The notes under the pieces were generated by a model that saw only the letters and a program-made list of their open reading frames with translations, was not told where the DNA came from and did not search any database. A stretch of 64,000 bases of DNA from NCBI RefSeq assembly GCF_001423405.1, contig NZ_LMNS01000038.1:200801-264800 (forward strand), written 5' to 3'. How positions within the stretch are numbered: the stretch's first letter is position 1; each line of letters begins with the position of its first letter. Positions 54,016 through 64,000 of the stretch are shown here, one piece after another. The position numbers and the translations under genes were made by a program. This DNA comes from Methylobacterium sp. Leaf123. Lineage in GTDB: Bacteria > Pseudomonadota > Alphaproteobacteria > Rhizobiales > Beijerinckiaceae.

Positions 54016-54756
54016 ATGAGTGAACTGGCAGGTCGACGCGCCCTGGTGACCGGCGCCTCCCGCGGGATCGGGGCCGCCATCGCGCTGGCGCTGGCGGAGC
54101 GGGGCGCGGATGTCGCGATCACCTACGAGCGCTCGGCCGAGCGGGCGGCCGAGGTGGTCCGCGCGATCGAGGCACGGGGCCGGCGGGGCGTCGCCATCCA
54201 GGCCGACAGCGCCGACGCCGCGGCGGTGAAGCACTCGGTCGATGCGGCCGTCGCGGAACTCGGCGGGCTCGACATCCTCGTCAACAATGCCGGCATCGCC
54301 CGCGGCGGTCCGGTCTCGGAGATGCCGCTCGCCGATATCGACGCGCTTCTCGCCGTCAACGTGCGCGCGGTGGTGCTGGCCTCGCAAGCGGCCATCCCGC
54401 ATCTCGGGGAGGGCGGCCGGATCGTCTCGATCGGCTCGTCGCTCGGCGAGCGCGTGCCCTTTGCCGGCGTGACGGTCTACTCGATGACGAAATCCGCCCT
54501 GCTCTCGTTGACCCGCGGGCTCGCCCGCGAACTCGGGCCTCAGGGCATCACCGTGAACCTCGTGCAGCCGGGATCGACCGACACCGACATGAACCCCTCC
54601 GACGGGGCACAATCGGACACCCAGCGCGCGATGACCGCGCTCGGCCATTACGGCCGGCCCGAGGACATCGCCGCCGCCGTCGCCTTCCTGGCGAGCCCGG
54701 CCGCGCGGCAGATCACGGGCACCACGCTCACGGTCGATGGCGGCGCCAACGCCTGA
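54016..54756 (+). CDS. SDR-family oxidoreductase (3-oxoacyl-ACP reductase-like)
   Basis: 246 residues. Cofactor loop TGASRGIGAAIA (about 12-23), NNAG at 87-90, and catalytic Ser and Tyr-x-x-x-Lys (SSLGE, YSMTKSAL). The end DVVA-like ITGTTLTVDGGANA is the SDR dimer interface. It is NADPH-type by the loop (YERS after beta 2). The TetR control suggests an inducible detoxifying or catabolic carbonyl reductase rather than housekeeping FabG. Confidence 0.87.
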   Translation: MSELAGRRALVTGASRGIGAAIALALAERGADVAITYERSAERAAEVVRAIEARGRRGVAIQADSADAAAVKHSVDAAVAELGGLDILVNNAGIARGGPVSEMPLADIDALLAVNVRAVVLASQAAIPHLGEGGRIVSIGSSLGERVPFAGVTVYSMTKSALLSLTRGLARELGPQGITVNLVQPGSTDTDMNPSDGAQSDTQRAMTALGHYGRPEDIAAAVAFLASPAARQITGTTLTVDGGANA

Positions 54757-54799
54757 CCGGGGTCCGCGGCCCGGATGCGATCCGGGCCGCCAGCCGGTC

Positions 54800-56125
54800 T
54801 CAGCCGGAGGCGCCGGCGCGGTAGAGCCGGCCGTGCTCGGTCCAGGCCACGGTGAGCAAGGCCAGCGCGCCGAGGATGGCGTAGCCATAGGCCACCGGCA
54901 TCACCGTGCCGTCGAAGGCATGCCCGATGACGAAGCCGCAGAAGGCGCCCAGGATCGTGGTGTAGAAGCCGAGGAACGACGAGGCCGTGCCGGCGATCGC
55001 GCCAAGGGGTTGCAGCGCCAGGGCGTTGAAGTTCGGCAGGGCGAAGCTGATCAGGAACTGGTTCAGCGCCAGCACCGAGAGGAACAGCACCAGCGGCGGA
55101 TGCCCCTGATAGTGCAGGCCGATGCCGACCTGCACGAGGCCGACCGCGGTGAAGGCGGTCACGCCCGCATGGGACAAGGTCCGCATCCCGAGCCAGCGCA
55201 CGACGCGGGAATTGATCAGCGTCGCCGCGCCCATGGCGCCGGCCACCACGCCGAAGGCGACGGGGAACAACCCGCCGAGATGATAGAGCCCGGTGTCGAA
55301 CACCTGCTGGGCCGAGCCGACATAGCCCATGATGCAGCCCGTCAGCAGGCCGAGCGCCGTGGCGTAGCCGATCGCCGCGCGGGTGCGCAGCACCGTCAGC
55401 AGTGCCTGCCCCGTCGACCGCAGCGAGAGCGGGCGGCGGTACGCGGGGTGCAGCGTTTCGGGCATGCGCAGGGCGAACCACAGCGTGAGGATGCCGCCCA
55501 GCGCCAGCATCGACACGAACACCCAGATCCACGAGCCGAGCAGCAGCATGGTCGCTCCGATCGCCGGCCCGAGCATCGGCACGATCAGGAACACCATCAT
55601 GATGAGCGACATCACGCTCGCCATCTCGCGACCGGAGAAGCGGTCGCGCACGATGGCGGTGGCGAGCACCCGGCCGCCCGCCGCGCCCATGCCCTGGATG
55701 ATGCGGGAGGCGAGCAGCCATTCGAAGCTCGGCGCCAGCATCGAGAGGATGCAGCCCGCGGTGTAGATGCCGAGGCTGATCAGCAGCGTCGGCCGCCGCC
55801 CGAGCGCATCCGAGACCGGCCCGTAGACGATCTGCGCCACCCCGAAGCCGATCATGTAGACGTAGACGAGGAGTTGCAGGCTGTTGGGATCGGCGACCCC
55901 GAACCGCTCCTGAATCATCGGGAAGGCCGGCAGCAGGTTGTCGATCGACATGGCGGTGACCGCCATCATCAGCGCGACGATGCCGACGAACTCGGCAAAG
56001 CCGGGCCCGACCCAGGGGGAGGGGGTCGCCTCCGGCAAACCACCCGGCGAGGCCTCGGAGGCGGGGCTTCCGAGGGTGGGCCGAGGGGAGGATGTCACGG
56101 TTGCGGATGCTCTCAGGGGCAGCAC
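54800..56125 (-). CDS. Bcr/CflA-family multidrug exporter
   Basis: 441 residues, 12 membrane helices. It has the helix 1 string MSIDNLLPAFPMIQERFGV, and YGPVSDALGRRPTLL (MFS motif A), RIIQGMGAAGGRVLATAIVRDRF and LIMMVFLIVPMLGPAIGA typical of Bcr/CflA. The first 45 residues form a cytoplasmic extension; a shorter start around MMAVTAMSID is possible. Drug export is likely, the ligand unknown. It converges on the SDR gene 43 bp away. Confidence 0.84.
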   Translation of the reverse strand: MLPLRASATVTSSPRPTLGSPASEASPGGLPEATPSPWVGPGFAEFVGIVALMMAVTAMSIDNLLPAFPMIQERFGVADPNSLQLLVYVYMIGFGVAQIVYGPVSDALGRRPTLLISLGIYTAGCILSMLAPSFEWLLASRIIQGMGAAGGRVLATAIVRDRFSGREMASVMSLIMMVFLIVPMLGPAIGATMLLLGSWIWVFVSMLALGGILTLWFALRMPETLHPAYRRPLSLRSTGQALLTVLRTRAAIGYATALGLLTGCIMGYVGSAQQVFDTGLYHLGGLFPVAFGVVAGAMGAATLINSRVVRWLGMRTLSHAGVTAFTAVGLVQVGIGLHYQGHPPLVLFLSVLALNQFLISFALPNFNALALQPLGAIAGTASSFLGFYTTILGAFCGFVIGHAFDGTVMPVAYGYAILGALALLTVAWTEHGRLYRAGASG

Positions 56126-56234
56126 CCGGCCGGAGACCGGGCGCAGCGGGATAAAGGATTGGCCTGTCGTAACGCGGGGAAAGCCGGCGCTATCCCTCCC
56201 CGTACGGGCGGGAGGGTTGTCCGTGGCGCAGCGC

Positions 56235-56828
56235 CTATTTCGGCTTCCCGTCGCCTTCGGCCATCGCCGCGCTGAGCCGGGCGTAGTTCTGGGTCACGAG
56301 GGCGATGTTGGCCAGCGACGGCTTTTCGGGCTCGCCCGCCGCGAGCGCCGCCTTGATCTCCTTGACCGCCTCGGCCTTTTCCTTGGCGGGCATCGCCTTA
56401 TCGGCCTGGAGCGCCGCCAGTTGCTTCTTCAGCAACAGCGTTGCGCCGACATAGCTCTTCGTCTCGGGATCGATGCCGCCGAGCACCGCATCGACGGTGT
56501 CGCTGGCGTCCTGAAACTCTTCGAGGCTGGCAAAGCCGTTCCGCTTCACGATCGCCTCGGCCTGAGCCTGCGCCTGCGCCTCGGCCTTCGGATCGGGCTT
56601 GTCGGGCGCGGCGCCGGGCAGTGCCGCGAGTTCGGGCTGGGCGACGAGGAGGCCGTCGATCTGTCCCTGCGTCAGCGCGATCTCCTTGCCCGGCTCCGGC
56701 GCGGCGGCCGTGCTCTGGGGGGCGACGGCCGGCTTCGCCTGGGCGAGCGCGACGCCCGGAACCAGGGCGGTTCCGGCGAGGAGGGCGGAGAAGGACGCGG
56801 CGAACAGGCTGCGCGATAGGTTCGACAT
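56235..56828 (-). CDS. Exported hypothetical protein
   Basis: 197 residues. The signal peptide (MSNLSRSLFAASFSALLAGT, cleaved near ALAQ-AKP) is followed by an Ala/Pro/Lys-rich alpha-helical protein (ALTQGQIDGLLVAQPELAAL, EIKAALAAGEPEKPSLANIA). No catalytic motif is visible. Similar small exported helical proteins occur in Methylobacterium. It is divergent from the beta-lactamase gene with 235 bp between. Confidence 0.65.
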   Translation of the reverse strand: MSNLSRSLFAASFSALLAGTALVPGVALAQAKPAVAPQSTAAAPEPGKEIALTQGQIDGLLVAQPELAALPGAAPDKPDPKAEAQAQAQAEAIVKRNGFASLEEFQDASDTVDAVLGGIDPETKSYVGATLLLKKQLAALQADKAMPAKEKAEAVKEIKAALAAGEPEKPSLANIALVTQNYARLSAAMAEGDGKPK

Positions 56829-57063
56829 GATCGTCTGCCTCTGATGTCTCGTCTGCGGCGCCGAGGAAAACCCCGCAAGCGCTGGGGCTTTCGCCCGCGC
56901 CAGGAGTTTGTCGCAGCGGGTCGCGGCAAAAGCGTGATGGCATCCGGGACTGGCCCGCTCCGTGCGCGGCCGCATGCGCCACGCCGCAGCCGCAAAGCCG
57001 GCCTCTGCTTCGCGGCCAAGTTTGTTTCCAAGTCTGTCGCCGACCGTGAGGAGACAGGAGCCC

Positions 57064-58875
57064 GTGAGCGACACCCCTGTGAACCATGCCCCCGTGAACC
57101 CGCGCCGCGCGCGGCCCCTCCGTGCAGCCTGGCTCGTCGTCGCCCTCGCGCTGGCCGCCCTCAGCCCAGCGCGCGCGCAGGACGATGAGGCGGCGCGGGC
57201 GCGCAACCTCGTCGCCCCCTACGTCGAGGCGGGTCTGTTCTCCGGCGTCATCCTCGTGGCCCGGGATGGGCGGCCGGTCTTCCGCCAAGCCTACGGTCTC
57301 GCCGAGCGCGAGTGGGAGATCCCCAACACGCCCCAGACCCATTTCCGCATCGGCTCGCTGACCAAGGCCTTCACCGCCGCGGCCGTGCTGAAGCTCGCCG
57401 AGGCCGGCCGGCTCGGGCTCGACGATCCCCTCCGGCGCTGGGTTCCGTCCGTGCCGGAGGCCTGGGTGGGGGTGAGCCTGCGCCACCTGCTCCAGCACCG
57501 CTCCGGCATCATCAACTTCACGGCGCTGCCGAACTACTACGACCAGATCGCGCGGGTCGATCACACGCCCGCGCAGATCGTGGCGCTGACGGCGGGCGAC
57601 CCGCTGCTGTTCCCGCCGGGGACACGCTTCGAGTACAGCAACACCAATTACGTGCTGCTCGGGATGGTGATCGAGGCCGCCTCGGGCCTCTCCTACGAAG
57701 GCTACCTGCGCGAAAACATCCTCACGCCGCTGGGGCTGAAGGCGACGGGCTACGACGACCTCACCGTGATCCTGCCGCGGCGGGCCGCCGGCTACCGGCG
57801 CGGGCGGGCGCAGTGGCGCAACGCCGTGCCGATGGCGGCGAGTTCGGCCTATGCCGCGGGCGCGCTCTATTCCACGGTCGATGACCTGCTCGCCTGGGAC
57901 GAGGCGCTCGCCGGCCCGCGCCTTCTCTCCGAAGCCTCGCGCGCGGCGATGTTCGACGATCGCGGCACCGGCTACGGCCTCGGCTGGTTCGTCTCCCGCG
58001 CCTTTGGGAAACCCGGCGACAAGACGAGCGGCCACCGCGTCTTCGGCCATGCCGGGTCGATCCCCGGCTTCCTCTCGATCAACGACGTCTATCCCGACGA
58101 CCGGCTCACGGTGATCGTCCTCTCGAACACCGAGACCGCCCCGGCCCAGAAGATCGCCCGCGACCTCGCCGCGCTCCATCTCGGCCATTACGCGGCGCCC
58201 GAAGAGATCGTGCTGGAGGACGTGATCCTCGATCGCTACCCCGGCACCTACCGCGTCGGCCCGCGCGCCTTCCTCACCGTCACCCGCGACGGCCGAGGCC
58301 TGACGGTGCGGACGGAAGGGCCGGGGCTGCGGGAGCCCGCCTTCCCCTTCGTGCCCGAGAGCGACCGCACCTTCGTCAGCCCCGTCACCGACATGCGCCT
58401 GACCTTCGAGACGGAGCCCGACGGCACGCCCACCGGGGTGATCCTGCATCGCGACGGCCGCGACCGGACCGGACCGCGCGTGACCGCGGAGGAGGCGCGG
58501 GCCGTGCTCGCCGCGCCGCCGCAAGAGCACCGCGAGGTCGCCATCGACCGCTCCGGCCTGGCGGCGCTCGCCGGCCGCTACGCCCTGGGGCCGGGCTCCG
58601 AGATCACCGTGACGGTCGAGGACGGGCGGATCTTCGCGCAAGCCACGCGGCAGCCGCGCAACGAACTCTTCCCCGAGGGCGAGCGCGCCTTCTTCCTGCG
58701 CGGGGTCGATGCGCAGATCCGCTTCACCGCTGACGAAACGGGCCGCGTCACCGGCCTGATTCTGCAGCGGAACGGCCTTGAGACCGATGCGCCCCGACGG
58801 CCCGACGAGGGCGCCACGCTCCCGCGTCTTGGACAAAGGGCGGGGTCGCCAGGGGACCCGAAAGGGTCTAACTAA
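57064..58875 (+). CDS. Serine beta-lactamase-family hydrolase
   Basis: 603 residues. The signal peptide ends near residue 38 (SPARAQ). A class C/PBP4*-type domain has Ser98-x-x-Lys101 (GSLTKAF), Tyr191-Ser-Asn193 (YSNTNY) and HAGSIPGF in place of KTG. Two beta-rich C-terminal repeats (about 400-490 and 500-590, each with YRVGPRAFLTVTRDG/YALGPGSEITVTVEDG) are like DUF3471-type tails. These proteins are often D-aminopeptidases, esterases or peptidoglycan hydrolases; penicillinase activity is not implied. GTG 57064 has AGGAG upstream. Confidence 0.82.
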   Translation: MSDTPVNHAPVNPRRARPLRAAWLVVALALAALSPARAQDDEAARARNLVAPYVEAGLFSGVILVARDGRPVFRQAYGLAEREWEIPNTPQTHFRIGSLTKAFTAAAVLKLAEAGRLGLDDPLRRWVPSVPEAWVGVSLRHLLQHRSGIINFTALPNYYDQIARVDHTPAQIVALTAGDPLLFPPGTRFEYSNTNYVLLGMVIEAASGLSYEGYLRENILTPLGLKATGYDDLTVILPRRAAGYRRGRAQWRNAVPMAASSAYAAGALYSTVDDLLAWDEALAGPRLLSEASRAAMFDDRGTGYGLGWFVSRAFGKPGDKTSGHRVFGHAGSIPGFLSINDVYPDDRLTVIVLSNTETAPAQKIARDLAALHLGHYAAPEEIVLEDVILDRYPGTYRVGPRAFLTVTRDGRGLTVRTEGPGLREPAFPFVPESDRTFVSPVTDMRLTFETEPDGTPTGVILHRDGRDRTGPRVTAEEARAVLAAPPQEHREVAIDRSGLAALAGRYALGPGSEITVTVEDGRIFAQATRQPRNELFPEGERAFFLRGVDAQIRFTADETGRVTGLILQRNGLETDAPRRPDEGATLPRLGQRAGSPGDPKGSN

Positions 58876-58950
58876 TGGAGCTGCAGCCGCCCCCGCGGCA
58901 GGCAAAACAAGTGCGAAGACAATCAAGTGAGCGGCCGCCAGAAGCCGCAT

Positions 58951-58964
58951 TGGACAAAAGTCCA
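58951..58964. promoter_or_regulatory. short inverted repeat upstream of aldehyde dehydrogenase
   Basis: TGGAC-AAAA-GTCCA, 98 bp before the dehydrogenase ATG in a 186-bp non-coding region. It might be an operator; the arms are only 5 bp, so support is weak. Confidence 0.25.
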
Positions 58965-59061
58965 GCTTGATCGGACGGGGCGACTGCTCTTGTCTCCCGC
59001 GAAGACGCGGCAAGACCGGCGGCAAGAGCGGTCAACGCACAGGCGCATTGGAGGAAACGCG

Positions 59062-60585
<1,524 letters not shown>

Positions 60586-60614
60586 ACCATCCAAAAGTTC
60601 GAGACCGACTTCAG

Positions 60615-60640
60615 CCCCGGCCGCAAGGCCGGGGTTTTTT
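60615..60640 (+). terminator. rho-independent terminator of aldehyde dehydrogenase gene
   Basis: CCCCGGCC-GCAA-GGCCGGGG followed by six T, 29 bp after the stop codon. It is a textbook terminator. Confidence 0.92.
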
Positions 60641-60725
60641 GCTTTTCCGGCGCTCGCCCGGACGGAGGCCGTGGCTTCCCAGCGGTTGCGGGGTCGGGAC
60701 GGGGCAGAATGCGGCTCGCCCGGTG

Positions 60726-61634
60726 TCAGGCGTCCCACCGCTGCGTTCCGATGAAATCGACGAAGGCGCGAAGCGGCGCGGGGACATAGCGGCGGCCGGG
60801 ATAGTAGAGAAACGGGCCGGGAAAGGCCTGCCACCACGGTTTCAGCACGGGCTCCAGGGCGCCGCTGTCGAGATGCGGCTGCAGCCAATCCTCGAACAGG
60901 GTGAGGATCCCGACCCCGGCGACCGCGGCATCGACCGCGAGATCGGTGGCGGTGCCGACGCGCACGATGAGCGGGCCGCTCGGATCGATGCGCACGCTCT
61001 CCCCGTTCCGATCGAACTCCCAGGCCAGCCTCGTGCCGCTGGCGAAACGGCCGCCGATGCAGGCATGACCGAGAAGATCGCGCGGGTGCTCGGGCCGGCC
61101 GCATCGGTCGAGATAGGACGGCGCGGCGGCCGTGGCGTAGCGCTGCCGCCGCGGGCCGATCGGCACGGCGATCATATCCTGCTCGAGCCGCTCGTCGTAG
61201 CGGATGCCGGCATCGCAGCCCGCGGCCAGGACATCGACGAAGCTGTCCTCGGCGATCACGTCGAGACGAATCTCGGGATAGGCGGCCAGGAAAGGCGGCA
61301 CGATCCTGGGGAGCACGAGCCGGGCGGCGCTGACCGGCACGTTGAGCCTGAGCGTGCCGGCCGGCCGGTCGCGAAAGCCGTTGACCACATCGAGAGCCGC
61401 CTCGACCTCGTTCAAGGCCGGCGTCAGGCGCTCCAAGAGACGGGTGCCCGCCTCGGTCGGCGCGACGCTGCGCGTCGTGCGGTTCAGGAGCCGCACACCG
61501 AGCCGTGTCTCCAGCCGGCGAACGGCCTCGCTCAGGCCGGAGGCGCTCAGGCCGCTGGCGCGCGCGCCGTCGCGAAAGCCGCCGGCCTTCGCCACGGCGA
61601 CGAAGGCGGCCAAGTCACCGAGATCAGCCGCCAC
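60726..61634 (-). CDS. LysR-family transcriptional regulator
   Basis: 302 residues from GTG 61634. The N-terminal winged HTH is LGDLAAFVAVAKAGGFRDGA, ASGLSASGLSEAVRRLETRLG, RLLNRTTRSVAPTEAGTRLL. The C-terminal LysR substrate domain is complete. It fits the group that controls divergent reductase genes. A longer start at 61667 is in frame. It is divergent from the aldo/keto reductase gene, its likely target. Confidence 0.87.
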   Translation of the reverse strand: MAADLGDLAAFVAVAKAGGFRDGARASGLSASGLSEAVRRLETRLGVRLLNRTTRSVAPTEAGTRLLERLTPALNEVEAALDVVNGFRDRPAGTLRLNVPVSAARLVLPRIVPPFLAAYPEIRLDVIAEDSFVDVLAAGCDAGIRYDERLEQDMIAVPIGPRRQRYATAAAPSYLDRCGRPEHPRDLLGHACIGGRFASGTRLAWEFDRNGESVRIDPSGPLIVRVGTATDLAVDAAVAGVGILTLFEDWLQPHLDSGALEPVLKPWWQAFPGPFLYYPGRRYVPAPLRAFVDFIGTQRWDA

Positions 61635-61671
61635 CCTTCGCCCCCTTGTTCGCCGATCCGCACACACTGTG

Positions 61672-61700
61672 CCGATTAAACCGTCTTATCGCGCAATCGG
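61672..61700. promoter_or_regulatory. candidate LysR operator
   Basis: CCGATT-N17-AATCGG inverted repeat in the 106-bp region between the LysR and reductase starts. The long spacer suits LysR tetramers but the arms are short. Confidence 0.35.
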
Positions 61701-61740
61701 ACGAACCTTAGAAAGGAGGGCATCACAAGGGAAAGACGTC

Positions 61741-62622
61741 ATGAGCGACCTCAGCAAAGCCTGGACCTATGCCCTGGGCGAGCGTGCGGTGAAGCGCCTG
61801 GGCTACGGGGCGATGCAACTGGCCGGACCGCATGTGTTCGGCCCGCCGAAGGACCGGGACCGCGCCGTCGCTGTCCTGCGCGAAGCGGTCGCCATCGGCG
61901 TCGATCACATCGACACCAGCGATTTCTACGGCCCGCACGTCACCAACCAGATCATCCGGGAGGCGCTTCATCCCTACCCGGACGATCTCGTCATCGTCAC
62001 CAAGATCGGCGCGAAACGGGGACCGGACGCGTCGTGGCAACCGGCCTTCTCGGCGGACGACCTCACGCGTGCGGTCCACGACAATCTGCACAACCTCGGC
62101 CTCGACGCGCTCGACGTCGTCAACCTGCGCATCATGTTCGACGCGCGCGGGCCGGCGGAGGGTTCCATCGCGGCCCCGCTCGCCGTCCTGGCGGATCTGC
62201 AGCGCCAGGGTCTGGTGCGGCAGATCGGGCTCAGCAACGTGACCGCCCGGCAGGTCGCGGAGGGACGTGGAATCGCACCGATCGTCTGCGTGCAGAACGC
62301 CTACAACCTCGCCCACCGGGAGGACGATGCCCTCGTCGATGAACTCGCCGCGGCCGGGATCGCCTATGTGCCGTTCTTTCCGCTCGGCGGCTTCAACCCG
62401 CTTCAGTCGATGACCCTCTCCCGGGTTGCCGAGCGGCTCGGCGCGACCCCGATGCAGGTGGCGCTGGCATGGCTTCTCCGCCGGTCGCCGAACATCCTGC
62501 TGATCCCCGGCACCTCGTCGGTCGAGCATCTGCGCGAGAACGTGGCGGCGGCCGACATCACGCTGCCGGATGACGCGATGGCGGAGCTGAACCGGATCAC
62601 GACGGCGTCCGACGCCGATTGA
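61741..62622 (+). CDS. Aldo/keto reductase
   Basis: 293 residues with a TIM-barrel. It has RLGYGAMQLAG, the catalytic DTSDFYGPHVTNQI (Asp, Tyr), KIGAK (Lys), and the NADPH motif LLIPGTSSVEHLRENVAA. GGAGGG lies upstream with spacing that favours ATG 61741. It reduces aldehydes or ketones; substrate unknown. It is divergent from, and probably controlled by, the LysR gene. Confidence 0.86.
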   Translation: MSDLSKAWTYALGERAVKRLGYGAMQLAGPHVFGPPKDRDRAVAVLREAVAIGVDHIDTSDFYGPHVTNQIIREALHPYPDDLVIVTKIGAKRGPDASWQPAFSADDLTRAVHDNLHNLGLDALDVVNLRIMFDARGPAEGSIAAPLAVLADLQRQGLVRQIGLSNVTARQVAEGRGIAPIVCVQNAYNLAHREDDALVDELAAAGIAYVPFFPLGGFNPLQSMTLSRVAERLGATPMQVALAWLLRRSPNILLIPGTSSVEHLRENVAAADITLPDDAMAELNRITTASDAD

Positions 62623-62717
62623 GACGGCGCCTCCTTACCTCCGCCGCCGCGACGGCGATGCCGGGCCCGGCGCTCCCTTGCCCCTCCGTAGGGAGGGAGA
62701 CGGGTGCGGGGCGAGGA

Positions 62718-64000
62718 TCAGCCCCGCGCCCGGATCACCGCGGCTTCACCCCTGTCCACCAGCACCTCGGCCGGTGTCGGGTGGCTCAGGAATCCGGTCG
62801 GACTCGCGGTGAGCCCGTAGGCGCCCGATTGCAGCACCGCCACGAGATCGCCCTCGGCCAGCGGCGGCAGGGGGGCGGCGCGGGCCAGCATGTCGAGGGG
62901 CGTGCAGAGCGGGCCGACCACGGCGGTCGGCGCGGATGCACCACCCGCATCGGTCACCGCCGCGAGGGGAAAGTCGCGCTTGACGATCTGGCCGAGATTG
63001 CCGCTCGCGGCGAGGTGGTGGTGCATGCCGCCATCGGTGATGACGAAGCGGCTGCCGCGCGATTCCTTCACCGCCAGCACCCGCGCGACGTAAACGCCGG
63101 CCGGCCCGGTAAGATAGCGGCCGGGCTCCAGCACCACGCGGGCGCTCGCCAGCAGCGGGTCCGCCCGCAGGGTCGCGGTCAGGTCGGGCAGCCCGGCCCG
63201 GATCGCGCCGAGATCGAGGGCGGTGTCGCCGGAAAAGTACGGGATGCCGAGGCCGCCGCCAAGATCGATCGTCTCCAGCGGCCGCCCGATCCTCGTCGCG
63301 ATCCGCGCCGCGAGTCCGAGCCCGTAGACCCATTGGCCGAGGAGGGTGTCCGCCTTCAGCCCTTGGGTGCCGGCGAACAGGTGGAGCCCGACGAGGCGAA
63401 GCGCGCCCTGCGCCTCCACCGCGTCGATCGCGGCGTCCAAGTCTTCCTCATCGAAGCCGAACGGCGAGGGCTTGCCGCCCATCCGCATCGCCCCGCCCTG
63501 CGCGGTCGCGCCGGGATTGATCCGCAGCGCCACCCGCACGCGCACGCCGTGGCGCTCGGCGGCGGCCGCGACGCGAACCATCTCCTCGCGGTTTTCGAGA
63601 TGGATCTCGCCGATGCCGCCGCCGATCACCCGGTCGAGATCGGCCGCGCCCTTGCCCGGACCTGCGAACAGGATCTTTTCCGGCGGAACGCCCGCCCGGA
63701 TCGCGGCGTCGAACTCGGCGCCGGAAGCGATCTCGGCCCCCGCGCCCTCCTCGGAGAACACGCGGATCACCGCCGGATTCGGGTTCGCCTTGACCGAAAA
63801 ATCCACCGCCGCGAAGCCGGCGAGGGCCTCGCACAGGGCCCGGTAGGTCCGGCGCATCGTGTCCGCGTCGTAGACGAAGAGCGGCGTGCCGAATTCTCTT
63901 GCGAGATCGGTCAGCGGCAGGCCGCCGACCCGCAGCACGCCGCCCGCATCGCGGATAAAATTCTCGGCGATCAGCGCGGCGGCGAGGTCGGGAGTGTCAG
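62718..64000 (-). CDS. PLP-dependent decarboxylase (DAP/ornithine decarboxylase fold III), 5' end outside window
   Basis: At least 427 residues. The reading frame stays open to the right edge, so the true start lies beyond 64000. The Schiff-base Lys is in DFSVKANPNP; HLFAGTQGLKADTL, GGGLGIPYF, EPGRYLTGPAGVYVARV and DGGMHHHLAASGNLGQ fit fold III decarboxylases. The last string is like the exosortase A-associated (PEP-CTERM) decarboxylases, so an exopolysaccharide or sorting locus may lie to the right. Diaminopimelate decarboxylase proper is less likely. Confidence 0.8.
   Translation of the reverse strand, partial: DTPDLAAALIAENFIRDAGGVLRVGGLPLTDLAREFGTPLFVYDADTMRRTYRALCEALAGFAAVDFSVKANPNPAVIRVFSEEGAGAEIASGAEFDAAIRAGVPPEKILFAGPGKGAADLDRVIGGGIGEIHLENREEMVRVAAAAERHGVRVRVALRINPGATAQGGAMRMGGKPSPFGFDEEDLDAAIDAVEAQGALRLVGLHLFAGTQGLKADTLLGQWVYGLGLAARIATRIGRPLETIDLGGGLGIPYFSGDTALDLGAIRAGLPDLTATLRADPLLASARVVLEPGRYLTGPAGVYVARVLAVKESRGSRFVITDGGMHHHLAASGNLGQIVKRDFPLAAVTDAGGASAPTAVVGPLCTPLDMLARAAPLPPLAEGDLVAVLQSGAYGLTASPTGFLSHPTPAEVLVDRGEAAVIRARG

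Noticed and set aside
54737..56275. 512-codon plus-strand frame opposite the MFS exporter
   Set aside because: Gln/His/Arg-rich composition typical of antisense frames; the minus strand shows Bcr/CflA motifs.
57064..58875. Beta-lactamase gene as antibiotic-resistance determinant
   Set aside because: The KTG box is replaced and the C-terminal repeats resemble peptidase/esterase relatives; resistance is not supported.
62640..62717. Small hairpin CCCTCC-GTAG-GGAGGG as a terminator for the convergent genes
   Set aside because: Only 6 bp and no T-tract; similar GC-rich hairpins arise often by chance in this DNA.

Overview
The window looks like chromosome of a GC-rich alphaproteobacterium of the Methylobacterium/Methylorubrum group, most likely close to M. 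extorquens. The reasons are the amide/urea (fmd-urt) operon, the argS-SPOR-nagZ-tatABC order, an erpA/dgt pair, a CtrA-type promoter motif and palindromic repeats typical of Rhizobiales. This placement is inferred from gene content only. I see no rRNA, tRNA, CRISPR array, phage or insertion sequence. Both ends cut through genes.

Layout. (1) 1-8781, minus strand: an operon for uptake and hydrolysis of short-chain amides/urea, with a UrtABCDE-type ABC transporter, an alpha/beta hydrolase, formamidase FmdA, zinc-ribbon FmdB and an OprB-type porin. Strong hairpins separate several cistrons. (2) 9145-13441, plus strand: a divergent two-component pair whose kinase is an NCS1-permease/8-Cys linker/histidine kinase/receiver hybrid. 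Its partner is a LuxR-type response regulator. They are the obvious candidate regulators of region 1. (3) 13895-21160: an IalB-like protein, a 29-residue peptide, CobF, a ClpP-fold periplasmic protein, a PAS protein, an orphan ParA/ribbon-helix-helix pair behind a perfect CtrA box, and an RlpA-like lipoprotein. (4) 21176-33928: a TrpRS-like remnant, a large exported protein of unknown function, erpA, dgt, a Gly-rich protein, a thioesterase, argS, a SPOR protein, nagZ, tatABC and a periplasmic protein. (5) 34084-43573: an MFS exporter, then a sulfonate-sulfur operon (FMN reductase, ssuA-ssuC-ssuB-ssuD, two more SsuA-like binding proteins and an FAD/NAD(P) protein). (6) 43909-45044: a 69-residue Cys-rich protein preceded by two Irr-like boxes, and a DUF2147-type protein.

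(7) 45146-53265: a zinc-ribbon metallopeptidase diverging from three translationally coupled genes: transglutaminase-DUF2126 (putative amidoligase), circularly permuted ATP-grasp/alpha-E, and a second transglutaminase. All four chemistries act on amide bonds. This is the best candidate for an incompletely described peptide-ligation/processing system. (8) 53278-64000: TetR/SDR with a clear operator, a Bcr/CflA exporter, a secreted hypothetical protein, a serine beta-lactamase-family hydrolase, an aldehyde dehydrogenase with terminator, LysR/aldo-keto reductase, and a truncated PLP decarboxylase resembling the exosortase-associated family.

How the parts work together. Regions 1-2 form a nitrogen-scavenging unit, from porin through binding protein and ABC transporter to hydrolases, under a sensor that is itself transporter-like. 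Region 5 is a sulfur-scavenging unit that widens substrate range with three binding proteins on one permease/ATPase. Regions 3-4 hold cell-envelope and cell-cycle housekeeping. Start codons were chosen from ribosome-binding-site spacing and family N-termini and are noted where doubtful.
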